This document shows, piece after piece, positions 45,971 to 54,804 of a stretch of DNA of 64,000 nt. A program made the position numbers and the translations under genes. Location: assembly GCF_000828715.1 (NCBI RefSeq), contig NZ_AP014583.1, positions 3,160,001 through 3,224,000 on the forward strand. Reading direction: 5' to 3'. Source of the stretch: Winogradskyella sp. PG-2 (GTDB taxonomy: Bacteria; Bacteroidota; Bacteroidia; Flavobacteriales; Flavobacteriaceae). Position 1 is the first letter of the stretch. Each line of letters begins with the position of its first letter. Under the pieces are notes generated by a model. The model ran no database searches and had not been told where the DNA came from. It saw only the letters and a list, made by a program, of their open reading frames with translations.

Positions 45971-46987
45971 ATGAAGCTTAGTATCTTAATACCAATGTTT
46001 AATGCCAAAAACTATATTGGTAATTGTATAGATAGTTTACTTAATCAAGATCTTTCACAAGATGATTATGAGATTATCATCATGGATGATGGGTCTAAAG
46101 ATAATTCTGTAGAGATTGTTAAAGCATATATTAAGAAACATAAAAATATAAGCCTTTACCAAGAATCTAATTCTGGGGCTTTTTCTACCAGAAATAAACT
46201 TCTGAAATTAGCAAAAGGAGATTATATCTACAATCTCGATGCAGACGATTATATTGTCCATAATTGTCTTGCGATCTTTTTAAATATAGCAGAAAGTAAA
46301 CAATTAGATATTATTGGTTTTGATACAATCGAGACTTCGGATTTAGACAAGTTAGAATTAACAAAATCTATTGATTTAGAAACAGTTGAATATATTACTG
46401 GCAAAGAACTTATAGAAAATTACATACATTATCGACATGAGATATGGTGGTATTTTATTAAAAGAGATTTTTTGATAAAACACAATATGGTTTTTAATAA
46501 TAATGAATATAATGCTGATGTAATGTTTACTTTAGAGGCGTTAATCAAATCGGAAAAAGTAGGTTACTTTCCAATTTCGATACATCGCTATGTTCAAACT
46601 GAGAACTCTCTAATGCGCAGCACTAATTGGGAAGTTGTACGAAAGAGAATTGAATATTTACAAATGATGATTGGTAATTCTAGCCAATTAATTAATACCC
46701 TTAATACAGGCTCTAATTCAGAAGTTTTATTAGAAAACATGCGTTACAGAAGAGACATATTTACGTTTTTTAATATTATAAATATGTTGAGAAACCCATT
46801 TAGTCTGAGTTATGTAAAATCTAAGATTACTGTTTTTAAATCCTTGGGTGCTTATCCAATTAATAATTTCAACAATTTTAAATATAGTGGTATCCATTAT
46901 CGTATTTTGCTTTTCATTATCAATAACCAATCATTTCTAAACACTTTGTTTTTAGTTAAAAATTGGTTTACAAAATCATTTAAATAG
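45971..46987 (+). CDS. Family 2 glycosyltransferase
   Basis: 338 residues with a GT-A fold. It starts LSILIPMFNAKNYIGNCIDSLL; the nucleotide-binding DDGSKDNSVEI is near residue 41 and the metal-binding DADDYI near 91. The second half is helical with no clear membrane helix. Shares an N-terminal pattern and length with the next gene (13 bp on), so the pair looks like a tandem duplication. Likely adds sugars to a surface glycan; acceptor unknown. Confidence 0.85.
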   Translation: MKLSILIPMFNAKNYIGNCIDSLLNQDLSQDDYEIIIMDDGSKDNSVEIVKAYIKKHKNISLYQESNSGAFSTRNKLLKLAKGDYIYNLDADDYIVHNCLAIFLNIAESKQLDIIGFDTIETSDLDKLELTKSIDLETVEYITGKELIENYIHYRHEIWWYFIKRDFLIKHNMVFNNNEYNADVMFTLEALIKSEKVGYFPISIHRYVQTENSLMRSTNWEVVRKRIEYLQMMIGNSSQLINTLNTGSNSEVLLENMRYRRDIFTFFNIINMLRNPFSLSYVKSKITVFKSLGAYPINNFNNFKYSGIHYRILLFIINNQSFLNTLFLVKNWFTKSFK

Positions 46988-47000
46988 GTTAAGCTGTCCG

Positions 47001-48044
47001 ATGAGATTGAGTATTATCATACCAGTTTATAATGTGGTAAAATTTCTACCTAGATGCTTGGATAGTATATTGGAGCAGGACATTGCTTCAGATGATTATG
47101 AAATTTTAATTATTGATGATGGCTCAACTGATAATAGCTTTGATATAGCAAACGCCTACAGTAAAAAATACGCTAATTTAAAAGTACATAGTAAGAAAAA
47201 TGGTGGAGTAGGTACAGCGAGAAACCTTGGTGTTTCTTATTCCAAAGGAAATTATATCTACTTTATAGATCCGGATGATTATTTAGCAAAAGATGTGTTA
47301 AAGACTTTATTGGAAAAAATAGAAAGTAATGATTTAGATATAATGACTTTTATATCTAAGCGAACAACTGATCAAACTTTGCAACATTCTGAAACAAAAA
47401 AACCTGAGTTGGGATTATCATCAATTTTAAATGGTGAAAGCTATATAGCAGAGAATAATTATAAGAATGAAGTATGGTGGTATATAATCAAGAGAGAATT
47501 TTTACTAGACTCAAAAATTAAATTTATTGAAGGTAGATGGATGGAAGATGCTATTTTAACAGCAAGACTTTTTTTGAAAGCTAATAGAATGGCACATTTT
47601 TCGATTGATGCGCATAGGCATTTAATTATTGAAGGTTCTGCAATGAGAAATAAAGAGCCTTCGCATTACATAAAAGTTATTGATGATAATAAGAATGCTG
47701 CATTAGTATTTGAAACTTTAATTCAAAGCCTTATAAAAAAAAATGCAAATTCTAGCTGTATAAAACGATTGAAGACTAGACAACAATCTTTTATCTTTTT
47801 TTTAATGGTAAGAATGCTAAAGTCTACTATAAACTTAAAGCAAGTTAAAACTACAATTTATGAAATATCTAAAACAAATGCTTATCCATTAAATATATTC
47901 CCAGGAAATGATTATCAAGGAATTCGGTATACCTTATTAACAAGATTATTCAATCATAAGCGAGCATACTACTTTATCTTCAGGTTTTTCAACCCTATTT
48001 TAAAAAATAAAAAAGGTGTTTATCTTTTAATAATTATAAGATGA
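47001..48044 (+). CDS. Family 2 glycosyltransferase, paralogue of the preceding gene
   Basis: 347 residues. LSIIIPVYNVVKFLPRCLDSIL opens the GT-A domain, DDGSTDNSFDIANAY is near residue 42 and the DxD motif is IDPDDYLA near 91. Both genes also share EVWWYIIKREFL / EIWWYFIKRDFL in the middle, supporting recent common origin. The last gene before a terminator. Confidence 0.85.
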   Translation: MRLSIIIPVYNVVKFLPRCLDSILEQDIASDDYEILIIDDGSTDNSFDIANAYSKKYANLKVHSKKNGGVGTARNLGVSYSKGNYIYFIDPDDYLAKDVLKTLLEKIESNDLDIMTFISKRTTDQTLQHSETKKPELGLSSILNGESYIAENNYKNEVWWYIIKREFLLDSKIKFIEGRWMEDAILTARLFLKANRMAHFSIDAHRHLIIEGSAMRNKEPSHYIKVIDDNKNAALVFETLIQSLIKKNANSSCIKRLKTRQQSFIFFLMVRMLKSTINLKQVKTTIYEISKTNAYPLNIFPGNDYQGIRYTLLTRLFNHKRAYYFIFRFFNPILKNKKGVYLLIIIR

Positions 48045-48170
48045 TTTTCATGCCATAAATTAAAGACAAATTTCTTTATCAAATTCCATAATTTTAGAGC
48101 ATATTAATTATATCTCTCTACAAAGAAATATATCTAAATAATATTTTACTTTACTTAGTATTATTGCATA

Positions 48171-48201
48171 AAAAAGGAGACAATTTATTGTCTCCTTTTT
48201 T
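48171..48201. terminator. Bidirectional terminator between GT2 and the lipoprotein gene
   Basis: Perfect 14-bp inverted repeat AAAAAAGGAGACAA / TTGTCTCCTTTTTT with a 3-nt loop. A- and T-runs on both sides suit convergent genes. Confidence 0.85.
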
Positions 48202-48254
48202 AGAATTATTAAAACAAATTTAATTGTTTTAGTGTTGTTAGAGTTTTATTAGTT

Positions 48255-49451
48255 TTACCAACGGCAACGACGGTTACTTCCATCATACTCACATAACTCA
48301 CCACCACGAGAACTACTTCCTCCTGTAACTTCTAAAACACCTCTAGAATATCCAGGTCCAATATTTAAACGACAGTCAGTTCTGAATTTTGTATAGTAAC
48401 AGTTTCCAACAAAAACGTAAGCCCATCTACCAATAGTACCGTTAGCATTAGAACCGCTCAAAGCAATTTCATCTCCTTCACCAACAACACTATCAAATAT
48501 TTTTGTTGCATAACAAGTGTTTTCGTAACGCTGATAAACTCTTACTCTGTAATCATTAGGCCAATTCCAAGTTAAATCTAAGTCAGTAACTTTACCTTGA
48601 CAATCATCACACTCATCTTCAGCAATTTCGATTAAAAAGTTAAAATCGATTAACCATAATGGGTCACAAGATACAGGATCGATTAACCAACCCCATCCAC
48701 TGATACCTTCTGCACCAATATTAGAATCGTAGTTAGCTCCACCAGGACCTACATGTACTCCATAGTTAGGAGTGTTTGGATCATTTGGATCAGGTCTTTG
48801 AGTTAAACCAAAAGTACCTTCTTGTACACAATCACCACCTGCAGCAGTTACTACACTTCTTGTATGATCAATTATGTAAAAGTTCATTTCTTCTTCGTCA
48901 GATGCATTTCCAGCAGTTCCTTCTTTTTTGTGTTCTCCACCAATAGCAGACCACTCATCCCATGTCTTTTTATTCTTTAACCAAACGTTTAAAGTAACAG
49001 CACATGTACCTGAATAAGTTACACCAGTAAGGTTAGCAGTACCATTAGAATATTCAGTAAAAACTAAATTTTCACCTTCAGCAGCACCAAAGTAAGTACT
49101 AGCATCAAAATAATCATCACCAGCAGCGCTTTCTGACCACCAGAAGTTAGATTGTGGTTGACGACTTCCAAAAGGAGCTCTATCAGCATCGATTACATTA
49201 TAAACTTCCGATACAGTAGCACCATAAGTATGGTTAGACATACCAACATTCATGAGAGTACCCTCGTTCATCTCTTCACTGTTAGCATTAAATACAAGCT
49301 CTAGATCTTCTTCACCGTCAGATACTACTCTTCCATTTTCAAAACGTAAATCAGCTTGGTTTTCGTTCTGCTCTTCTTGAGTAGACTCTTGTTCACACGA
49401 TGCTAAAGTTACTAGCATCGCAAGTAAGAATAATTTTGTTAATTGTTTCAT
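48255..49451 (-). CDS. Lipoprotein with DUF7467-like C-terminal domain
   Basis: 398 residues. The lipoprotein signal is MKQLTKL, a hydrophobic run and LASCEQ with Cys near residue 19, followed by an acidic Glu/Gln linker typical of Bacteroidota surface-exported lipoproteins. The middle is a Cys-containing beta-rich region with YGATVSEVYNV. The C-terminus, beginning DECDDCQGKVTDLDLTW with later GPGYSRGVLEVTGG, matches a small domain found at the end of flavobacterial surface proteins (DUF7467-like). Less AT-rich than its neighbours, which may mean high expression. Function unknown. Confidence 0.7.
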   Translation of the reverse strand: MKQLTKLFLLAMLVTLASCEQESTQEEQNENQADLRFENGRVVSDGEEDLELVFNANSEEMNEGTLMNVGMSNHTYGATVSEVYNVIDADRAPFGSRQPQSNFWWSESAAGDDYFDASTYFGAAEGENLVFTEYSNGTANLTGVTYSGTCAVTLNVWLKNKKTWDEWSAIGGEHKKEGTAGNASDEEEMNFYIIDHTRSVVTAAGGDCVQEGTFGLTQRPDPNDPNTPNYGVHVGPGGANYDSNIGAEGISGWGWLIDPVSCDPLWLIDFNFLIEIAEDECDDCQGKVTDLDLTWNWPNDYRVRVYQRYENTCYATKIFDSVVGEGDEIALSGSNANGTIGRWAYVFVGNCYYTKFRTDCRLNIGPGYSRGVLEVTGGSSSRGGELCEYDGSNRRCRW

Positions 49452-49709
49452 AATTAAAATTAGGTTAATAGCATTAATAATGGCACAAATATATATTCTT
49501 ACATTTCTTCTCTATTTTTTTTTAGACTAAATACCAAACTATTAGTTTTAAGAAATCAATATTGCATTTCGTCGTTTATATTGGTATTTCTCTGATGTTT
49601 TATAGGTTATACATCTTGGAAATGAAATAAATATAAAAATGAAAAATGCATTACAAATAACCATCTGCAATGCATTTAATAATATGAAATCTTTATTTAT
49701 ATAAAGTAA
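49452..49709. other. Intergenic region with YbaB terminator
   Basis: 258 bp between the lipoprotein start and the YbaB stop. It should hold the promoter of the lipoprotein gene (leftward) at its left part; a terminator is at its right part. Nothing else recognised. Confidence 0.5.
49638..49680 (-). terminator. Terminator of the YbaB gene
   Basis: On the minus strand AAATGCATTGCA pairs with TGTAATGCATTT (one bulge or mismatch), followed by TTCATTTTTAT. Confidence 0.65.
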
Positions 49710-50033
49710 CTATTTAAACATATCCATACCAGGAATATTAGGCATTTCTTCTTTTGCTACGGCAGCAATTTCAGTTTCATTAATGTTCGTTGCTTTTTCT
49801 ATAGCTTTATTCAAGGTTAGTATGAGGTAATCTTCAAGCATATCTTTATCGCTTAGTAAGGCATCATCTATGTCTATAGCTTTGATACTTCTATTTGCCG
49901 TTATTGTTACTTTTAGCTTATTATCTAAACTAATTTCTTCAATTAAAACCGTATGTAAACGTTCTTTTGTTTCTTCAACTTTTTTTTTGGCTTCTTTCAA
50001 TTTACTCATCATTCCCATCATATCTCCAAACAT
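49710..50033 (-). CDS. YbaB/EbfC nucleoid-associated protein
   Basis: 107 residues, the family size. It opens [26 protein letters not shown], a coiled helix, followed by the central beta-sheet [15 protein letters not shown] and a C-terminal helix. YbaB proteins form tweezer-like dimers that bind DNA. Monocistronic, divergent from the oligopeptidase gene. Confidence 0.9.
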   Translation of the reverse strand: MFGDMMGMMSKLKEAKKKVEETKERLHTVLIEEISLDNKLKVTITANRSIKAIDIDDALLSDKDMLEDYLILTLNKAIEKATNINETEIAAVAKEEMPNIPGMDMFK

Positions 50034-50111
50034 AATTTAGTCTTTTAAATTTATACGATACAAAATTACTAAATTGCTCCACTTTTTTAGATTAAATTTT
50101 TCTTAAAACAA

Positions 50112-52171
50112 ATGATAAAGTATTCTGAATTAAATCCACCAATAGCTAATAAGATTCCGCATCAATTAGAAAAGCATGGAGATCGTAGAGTAGATAATTA
50201 TTTTTGGATGAAGGATAGAGAGCATCCAGAGGTAATAGATTATCTCAATTCTGAAAATAAATATTGCGATTTTAGAATGGCACACACCAAGAATTTTCAA
50301 AAAGATTTGTTTGAGGAGATGAAAGCCAGAATAAAAGAAGATGATTCATCTGTGCCATATAAATACAATGGATATTGGTATATGACTAAATTTGAAAAAG
50401 GTAAAGACTATCCCATTTATACACGTAAAAAAACACATTAGATGATCCAGAAGAATTGTTATTTGATTGTAATATAATGGCAGAAGGAGAATCTTATTTT
50501 AAATTAGCAGGTATTAGTGTTAGCCCAGATAATAACTTGGTTTCCTATGGAGTTGATACTACAGGACGTCGTAACTATACAATTCATGTTAAGAACTTAA
50601 ATACTAATGAAATTGCTGCAGACAGAATAGAAAGTACTACAGGTTCTTCTAGTTGGGCAGATGATAACAAAACACTGTTTTACACAAAAAAGGATGAGGT
50701 AACACTAAGGGCACATCAAATATATAAACATCGACTTGGAGAAACTAAGGATGAGTTAGTTTTTGAGGAAGAGGATGATACCTTCGGAGTAACTGTTTAT
50801 AAATCAAAATCTAGAAAATATATAATCATTGCTTGTTACAGTACATTAACCAATGAGTATCATATTTTAAAAGCTAAAGAACCAGAAGAGAAGTTTAAAG
50901 TATTTCAAGAGCGTATTAGAGGTTTAGAATATAGTATCTCTCATTTCGAAGACCATTTTTATATTCTCACTAATAAAGACAATGCGACCAACTTTAAGAT
51001 AATGAAAGTAGCAGAAGTGGATACGAAAGTTGAAAATTGGCAAGATTTGCTCCAGCATAGAAATGATGTTTTACTTGAGAGTGTTAATATTTTTAAAGAC
51101 TACTTAGTAATTAGTGAACGGAGCGATGGTTTAAATCAAATAAGGGTTAAAAGATGGGATGGAACAGAAGATTATTATTTACCTTTTGATAACGAAACAT
51201 ATACCTGTTATACAGGAACTAATGTAGAATTTGATACGGAAATATTGAGATATGTGTATAATGCTTTAACGACTCCATCTTCTGTTATAGATTTTAATAT
51301 GCGAACTAAAACCAAAACAATTCTTAAGGAGCAAGAGGTTTTAGGTGGAAAATTTAATAAGGATAATTATACCTCAGAACGAATATGGGCAACTGCAAAT
51401 GATGGTGTTAAAATCCCAATGTCAATTGTTTACAAGAAAGGCATAAAAATGGATGGTAGTAATCCTTTATTACAATACTCATACGGAAGTTATGGTTCTA
51501 CAGTAGATCCATATTTCTCTACTATAAGATTAAGCTTACTTGATAGAGGTTTTATATATGTTATTGCTCATATTCGTGGAGGAGAATATTTAGGAAGACA
51601 ATGGTATGAAGATGGTAAATTATTGAACAAAAAGAACACCTTTTTAGACTTTATAGCTTGTTCAACACACTTGATTAAAGAACGTTATACATCTTCTAAA
51701 CACTTATATGCAATGGGGGGGAGTGCTGGAGGTTTATTAATGGGTGTTGTTATTAATGAAGCACCAGAATTATATAATGGAGTTATTGCAGCTGTTCCTT
51801 TTGTTGACGTTATGACAACAATGTTAGATGATTCTATTCCACTTACTACAGGTGAATATGATGAATGGGGAAACCCAAATGATAAAATATTTTATGATTA
51901 TATGAAATCGTATTCACCATATGATAATATAGAAGCTAAAGATTACCCTAATATGTTGGTTACCGCAGGCCTTCACGATTCGCAAGTGCAGTATTGGGAA
52001 CCTGCTAAGTGGGTTGCAAAATTGCGCGATATGAAAACATCTAATAAGCAACTTTATTTGAAAACTAATATGGATGCTGGTCATGGAGGAGCATCTGGTC
52101 GATTTGAAAGTTTAAAAGAAGATGCTGAAGAGTTCGCCTTTTTAATTGACCTTGAGGGTATTTCTTCCTAA
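50112..52171 (+). CDS. ptrB: Oligopeptidase B-like S9 protease, frame broken at A7
   Basis: Prolyl oligopeptidase family (S9A). The first frame (50112-50441) gives the N-terminal segment VDNYFWMKDREHPEVIDYL and stops at TAG after YPIYTRKKTH. The rest continues in the -1 frame to 52171. Adding one A to the A7 run at 50427-50433 restores RKK-NTLDDPEELLFD, which fits the conserved RKxGTLDxPEE region, and gives about 686 residues, the full OpB length. The catalytic Ser is in MGGSAGGLLMG, Asp in AGLHDSQVQYWEP and His in DAGHGGASGRF, all intact. Either a one-base loss, a homopolymer sequence error or a slippage-rescued gene. Confidence 0.82.
50427..50433 (+). other. A7 homopolymer at the oligopeptidase frame break
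   Basis: CGT followed by seven A and CACATTAG. The expected coding sequence needs eight A. Confidence 0.65.
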
Positions 52172-52186
52172 TTCAAAAAAAAATGT

Positions 52187-52194
52187 TACTTTTG
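52187..52194 (+). promoter_or_regulatory. Candidate -7 promoter box, cysteate synthase-like gene
   Basis: TACTTTTG matches TAnnTTTG exactly, 50 bp before the start codon. No TTG at the canonical -33 distance, so only half of the promoter consensus is present. Confidence 0.4.
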
Positions 52195-52243
52195 CGAGGT
52201 TTTAGGTGTCAAATTATTAAATTGATATCGATAAATAGCATTT

Positions 52244-53281
52244 ATGGACAACAACAAAAATGTATTTGATAATGTATTACAACTTATTGGTAGTACACCA
52301 CTTATCAAGTTAAATAGAATGACTGCCGACTTTGATGGCGATTTTTATGCTAAAGTAGAAGCATTTAATCCAGGTCATTCTTCTAAAGACAGAATTGCGT
52401 TACACATTATTGAAGAAGCTGAACGTCAAGGTATTTTAACGCCAGGTGACACCATTATTGAAACAACTTCTGGTAATACAGGATTTAGTATTGCAATGGT
52501 TAGTATCATCAAGGGTTACGAGTGTATTTTAGCAGTAAGTTCTAAATCTTCTGCGGATAAAATAGACATGTTAAAGTCTATGGGAGCTAAAGTATATGTT
52601 TGCCCAGCTCACGTTAATGCTGATGACCCACGTTCTTATTATCAAGTTGCAAAACGCTTGCATGAAGAGAACAAAGGTTCTATATACATTAACCAATATT
52701 TCAATCAGTTAAATATCGATGCGCACTACAATACAACAGGTCCAGAGATTTGGAAACAAACCGAAGGACAAATAACACATTTAGTAGCTTGTAGTGGAAC
52801 AGGAGGAACAATATCTGGTATTTCAAAATATTTAAAAGAGCAAAATCCAGATGTAAAAATTATTGGTGTAGATGCTTACGGTTCGGTTTTAAAGAAATAT
52901 CATGAGACAAGAGAGTTTGATGATAAAGAAATATATCCTTATCGTATTGAAGGTTTAGGTAAAAATTTGATTCCAACTGCTACAGATTTTGATTTAATTG
53001 ATAAGTTTGTTAAAGTAACTGATGAAGAGAGTGCTCATACTGCTAGAGAAATTTCCAATACAGAAGGTCTTTTTGTAGGTTACACTAGTGGAGCAGCTAT
53101 GCAAGCGATAAAGCAACTTGTTGGTGAAGGAGAATTTAAGATTACGGATAAAATTGTAGTTGTATTTCCAGATCATGGATCACGTTATATGAGTAAAGTC
53201 TATAGTGATAAATGGATGAGTGATCAAGGCTTTTTTGATAGTAAGACCACGACACCTGAAACAATTGAATACGTAAAATAA
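52244..53281 (+). CDS. Cysteine synthase-like PLP enzyme, candidate cysteate synthase
   Basis: 345 residues, PLP fold type II, cysteine synthase/cystathionine beta-synthase group without a CBS domain. The PLP Lys is in GHSSKDRIA near residue 48, the substrate loop is [12 protein letters not shown] (normally TSGNTGIGLA), and the phosphate-binding loop is [11 protein letters not shown] near 187. The insert [13 protein letters not shown] is typical of the CBS-like branch. The next gene is a serine palmitoyltransferase relative. In Alistipes and related bacteria such a pair makes cysteate (CapA) and condenses it with acyl-thioester (CapB) to start capnine sulfonolipid synthesis. That role is inferred from context; plain cysteine synthase is the alternative. 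Confidence 0.82.
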   Translation: MDNNKNVFDNVLQLIGSTPLIKLNRMTADFDGDFYAKVEAFNPGHSSKDRIALHIIEEAERQGILTPGDTIIETTSGNTGFSIAMVSIIKGYECILAVSSKSSADKIDMLKSMGAKVYVCPAHVNADDPRSYYQVAKRLHEENKGSIYINQYFNQLNIDAHYNTTGPEIWKQTEGQITHLVACSGTGGTISGISKYLKEQNPDVKIIGVDAYGSVLKKYHETREFDDKEIYPYRIEGLGKNLIPTATDFDLIDKFVKVTDEESAHTAREISNTEGLFVGYTSGAAMQAIKQLVGEGEFKITDKIVVVFPDHGSRYMSKVYSDKWMSDQGFFDSKTTTPETIEYVK

Positions 53282-53300
53282 GTTTTAGATTATATGATAT

Positions 53301-53334
53301 ACCTATCATGGGCAACTATGATAGGTTTTTTTAT
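53301..53334 (+). terminator. Terminator of the cysteate synthase-like gene
   Basis: Nine-bp stem ACCTATCAT / ATGATAGGT followed by TTTTTTT. It implies that the SPT-like gene has its own promoter. Confidence 0.85.
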
Positions 53335-53393
53335 GTTTAAAACTTCGTGAGCACTTAGATTAAATAATATTATGCAGTCATAATATTATTATT

Positions 53394-53401
53394 TAATTTT
53401 G
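53394..53401 (+). promoter_or_regulatory. Candidate -7 promoter box for the SPT-like gene
   Basis: TAATTTTG, an exact TAnnTTTG match, about 95 bp before the start codon and after the upstream terminator. No clear -33 TTG. Confidence 0.4.
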
Positions 53402-53495
53402 CTCTAACTAACTAAATGAAATTAACTAAAATGTTGCTGTTATCTGCATACTGCGCTTAGAGTATGTGAATAGCAATTAATAGCAAACGAAACGC

Positions 53496-54755
53496 ATGAA
53501 GGATTTATTTGAAAAGATTTATAGAGATAAAGGACCACTTGGAAAGTGGGCTGCCCAGGCTGAAGGTTATTTCGTATTCCCTAAATTAGAAGGTGAGATT
53601 TCTAATAGAATGAAGTTTCAAGGTAAAGATGTTATTACTTGGAGTATAAATGATTACTTAGGTTTGGCAAATCACCCTGAAGTTAGAAAAATAGATGCTG
53701 AAGCTGCTGCTGATTATGGCTCTGCTTACCCTATGGGTGCGCGTATGATGTCTGGTCATACAGAGATACATGAACAATTACAAAATGAATTAGCTGAGTT
53801 TGTTAATAAAGAAGCAGCATATTTATTAAACTTTGGTTATCAGGGTATTATGTCTACAATTGATGCATTAGTTGGTAAAGATGATATTATTGTTTATGAT
53901 GTAGATGCTCATGCTTGTATTATAGATGGTGTTCGTTTGCATATGGGTAAACGTTTTACTTATAAACACAATGATGTAGCGAGTTTAGAAAAAAATCTTG
54001 AGCGAGCTACAAAAATGGCGGAGCAAACTGGTGGTGGTATTCTTGTGATTTCAGAAGGTGTGTTTGGCATGAGAGGCGAACAAGGCCGGTTAAAAGAAAT
54101 TGTGGAGTTAAAGAAGAAATTTAATTTTAGATTCTTAGTAGATGATGCTCATGGATTTGGGACACTTGGTGCCACTGGTGCTGGTGCTGGTGAAGAGCAA
54201 GGTGTGCAAGACGACATTGATGTATATTTTGCAACCTTTGCAAAGTCTATGGCAAGCACTGGTGCTTTTATAGCTGCAGATCAAGAAATTATAGATTATT
54301 TAAAGTATAATCTTCGTTCTCAAATGTTTGCAAAGTCATTACAAATGACTTTGACAGTTGGGGCTTTAAAGCGTTTGCAAATGTTAAAGACTATGCCAGA
54401 GCTTAAAAAGAATCTTTGGACAATAGTTGACGCTCTACAATTTGGATTAAAAGAACGCGGTTTTGATATTGGAACAACACAAAGTTGTGTAACACCAGTA
54501 TATTTAAAAGGTAGTATTCCAGAAGCGATGGCATTAGTTAGAGATCTTCGAGAAAATTATGGAATATTCTGTTCTATAGTTGTTTACCCTGTTATACCTA
54601 AAGGGTTAATTTTACTAAGAATGATTCCTACTGCGACACATACTTTAGAAGATGTAAGAGAGACTTTAGATGCATTTGATGCCATTAGAAGTCGTCTAGA
54701 AAATGGAACATATAAAAGAATGTCTGCAGCATTAATTGCTGCAATGGGTGAATAA
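53496..54755 (+). CDS. Serine palmitoyltransferase-like, candidate cysteate acyltransferase
   Basis: 419 residues, alpha-oxoamine synthase family (PLP fold type I; relatives are SPT, KBL and BioF). The ring-stacking His is in DVDAHACIIDG near residue 150, the PLP-binding Asp in VDDAHGFGTLG near 223, and the Schiff-base Lys in FATFAKSMAS near 250. It is more like SPT than BioF in the N-terminal GKWAAQAEGYFVFPKLEG segment. In flavobacteria the homologue is the cysteate-fatty acyltransferase that makes 3-dehydrocapnine for sulfonolipids needed in gliding; the adjacent cysteine synthase-like gene supports this reading. Serine as substrate (sphinganine route) is the alternative. Confidence 0.86.
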   Translation: MKDLFEKIYRDKGPLGKWAAQAEGYFVFPKLEGEISNRMKFQGKDVITWSINDYLGLANHPEVRKIDAEAAADYGSAYPMGARMMSGHTEIHEQLQNELAEFVNKEAAYLLNFGYQGIMSTIDALVGKDDIIVYDVDAHACIIDGVRLHMGKRFTYKHNDVASLEKNLERATKMAEQTGGGILVISEGVFGMRGEQGRLKEIVELKKKFNFRFLVDDAHGFGTLGATGAGAGEEQGVQDDIDVYFATFAKSMASTGAFIAADQEIIDYLKYNLRSQMFAKSLQMTLTVGALKRLQMLKTMPELKKNLWTIVDALQFGLKERGFDIGTTQSCVTPVYLKGSIPEAMALVRDLRENYGIFCSIVVYPVIPKGLILLRMIPTATHTLEDVRETLDAFDAIRSRLENGTYKRMSAALIAAMGE

Positions 54756-54774
54756 AAGCCATTACGTTTTAGAA

Positions 54775-54804
54775 TAAAAGCCACTTTTTAAGTGGCTTTT
54801 TATT
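54775..54804. terminator. Bidirectional terminator between SPT-like and GNAT-like genes
   Basis: Stem AAAAGCCACTT / AAGTGGCTTTT with a short T-rich loop; A and T runs on both sides. Confidence 0.85.
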
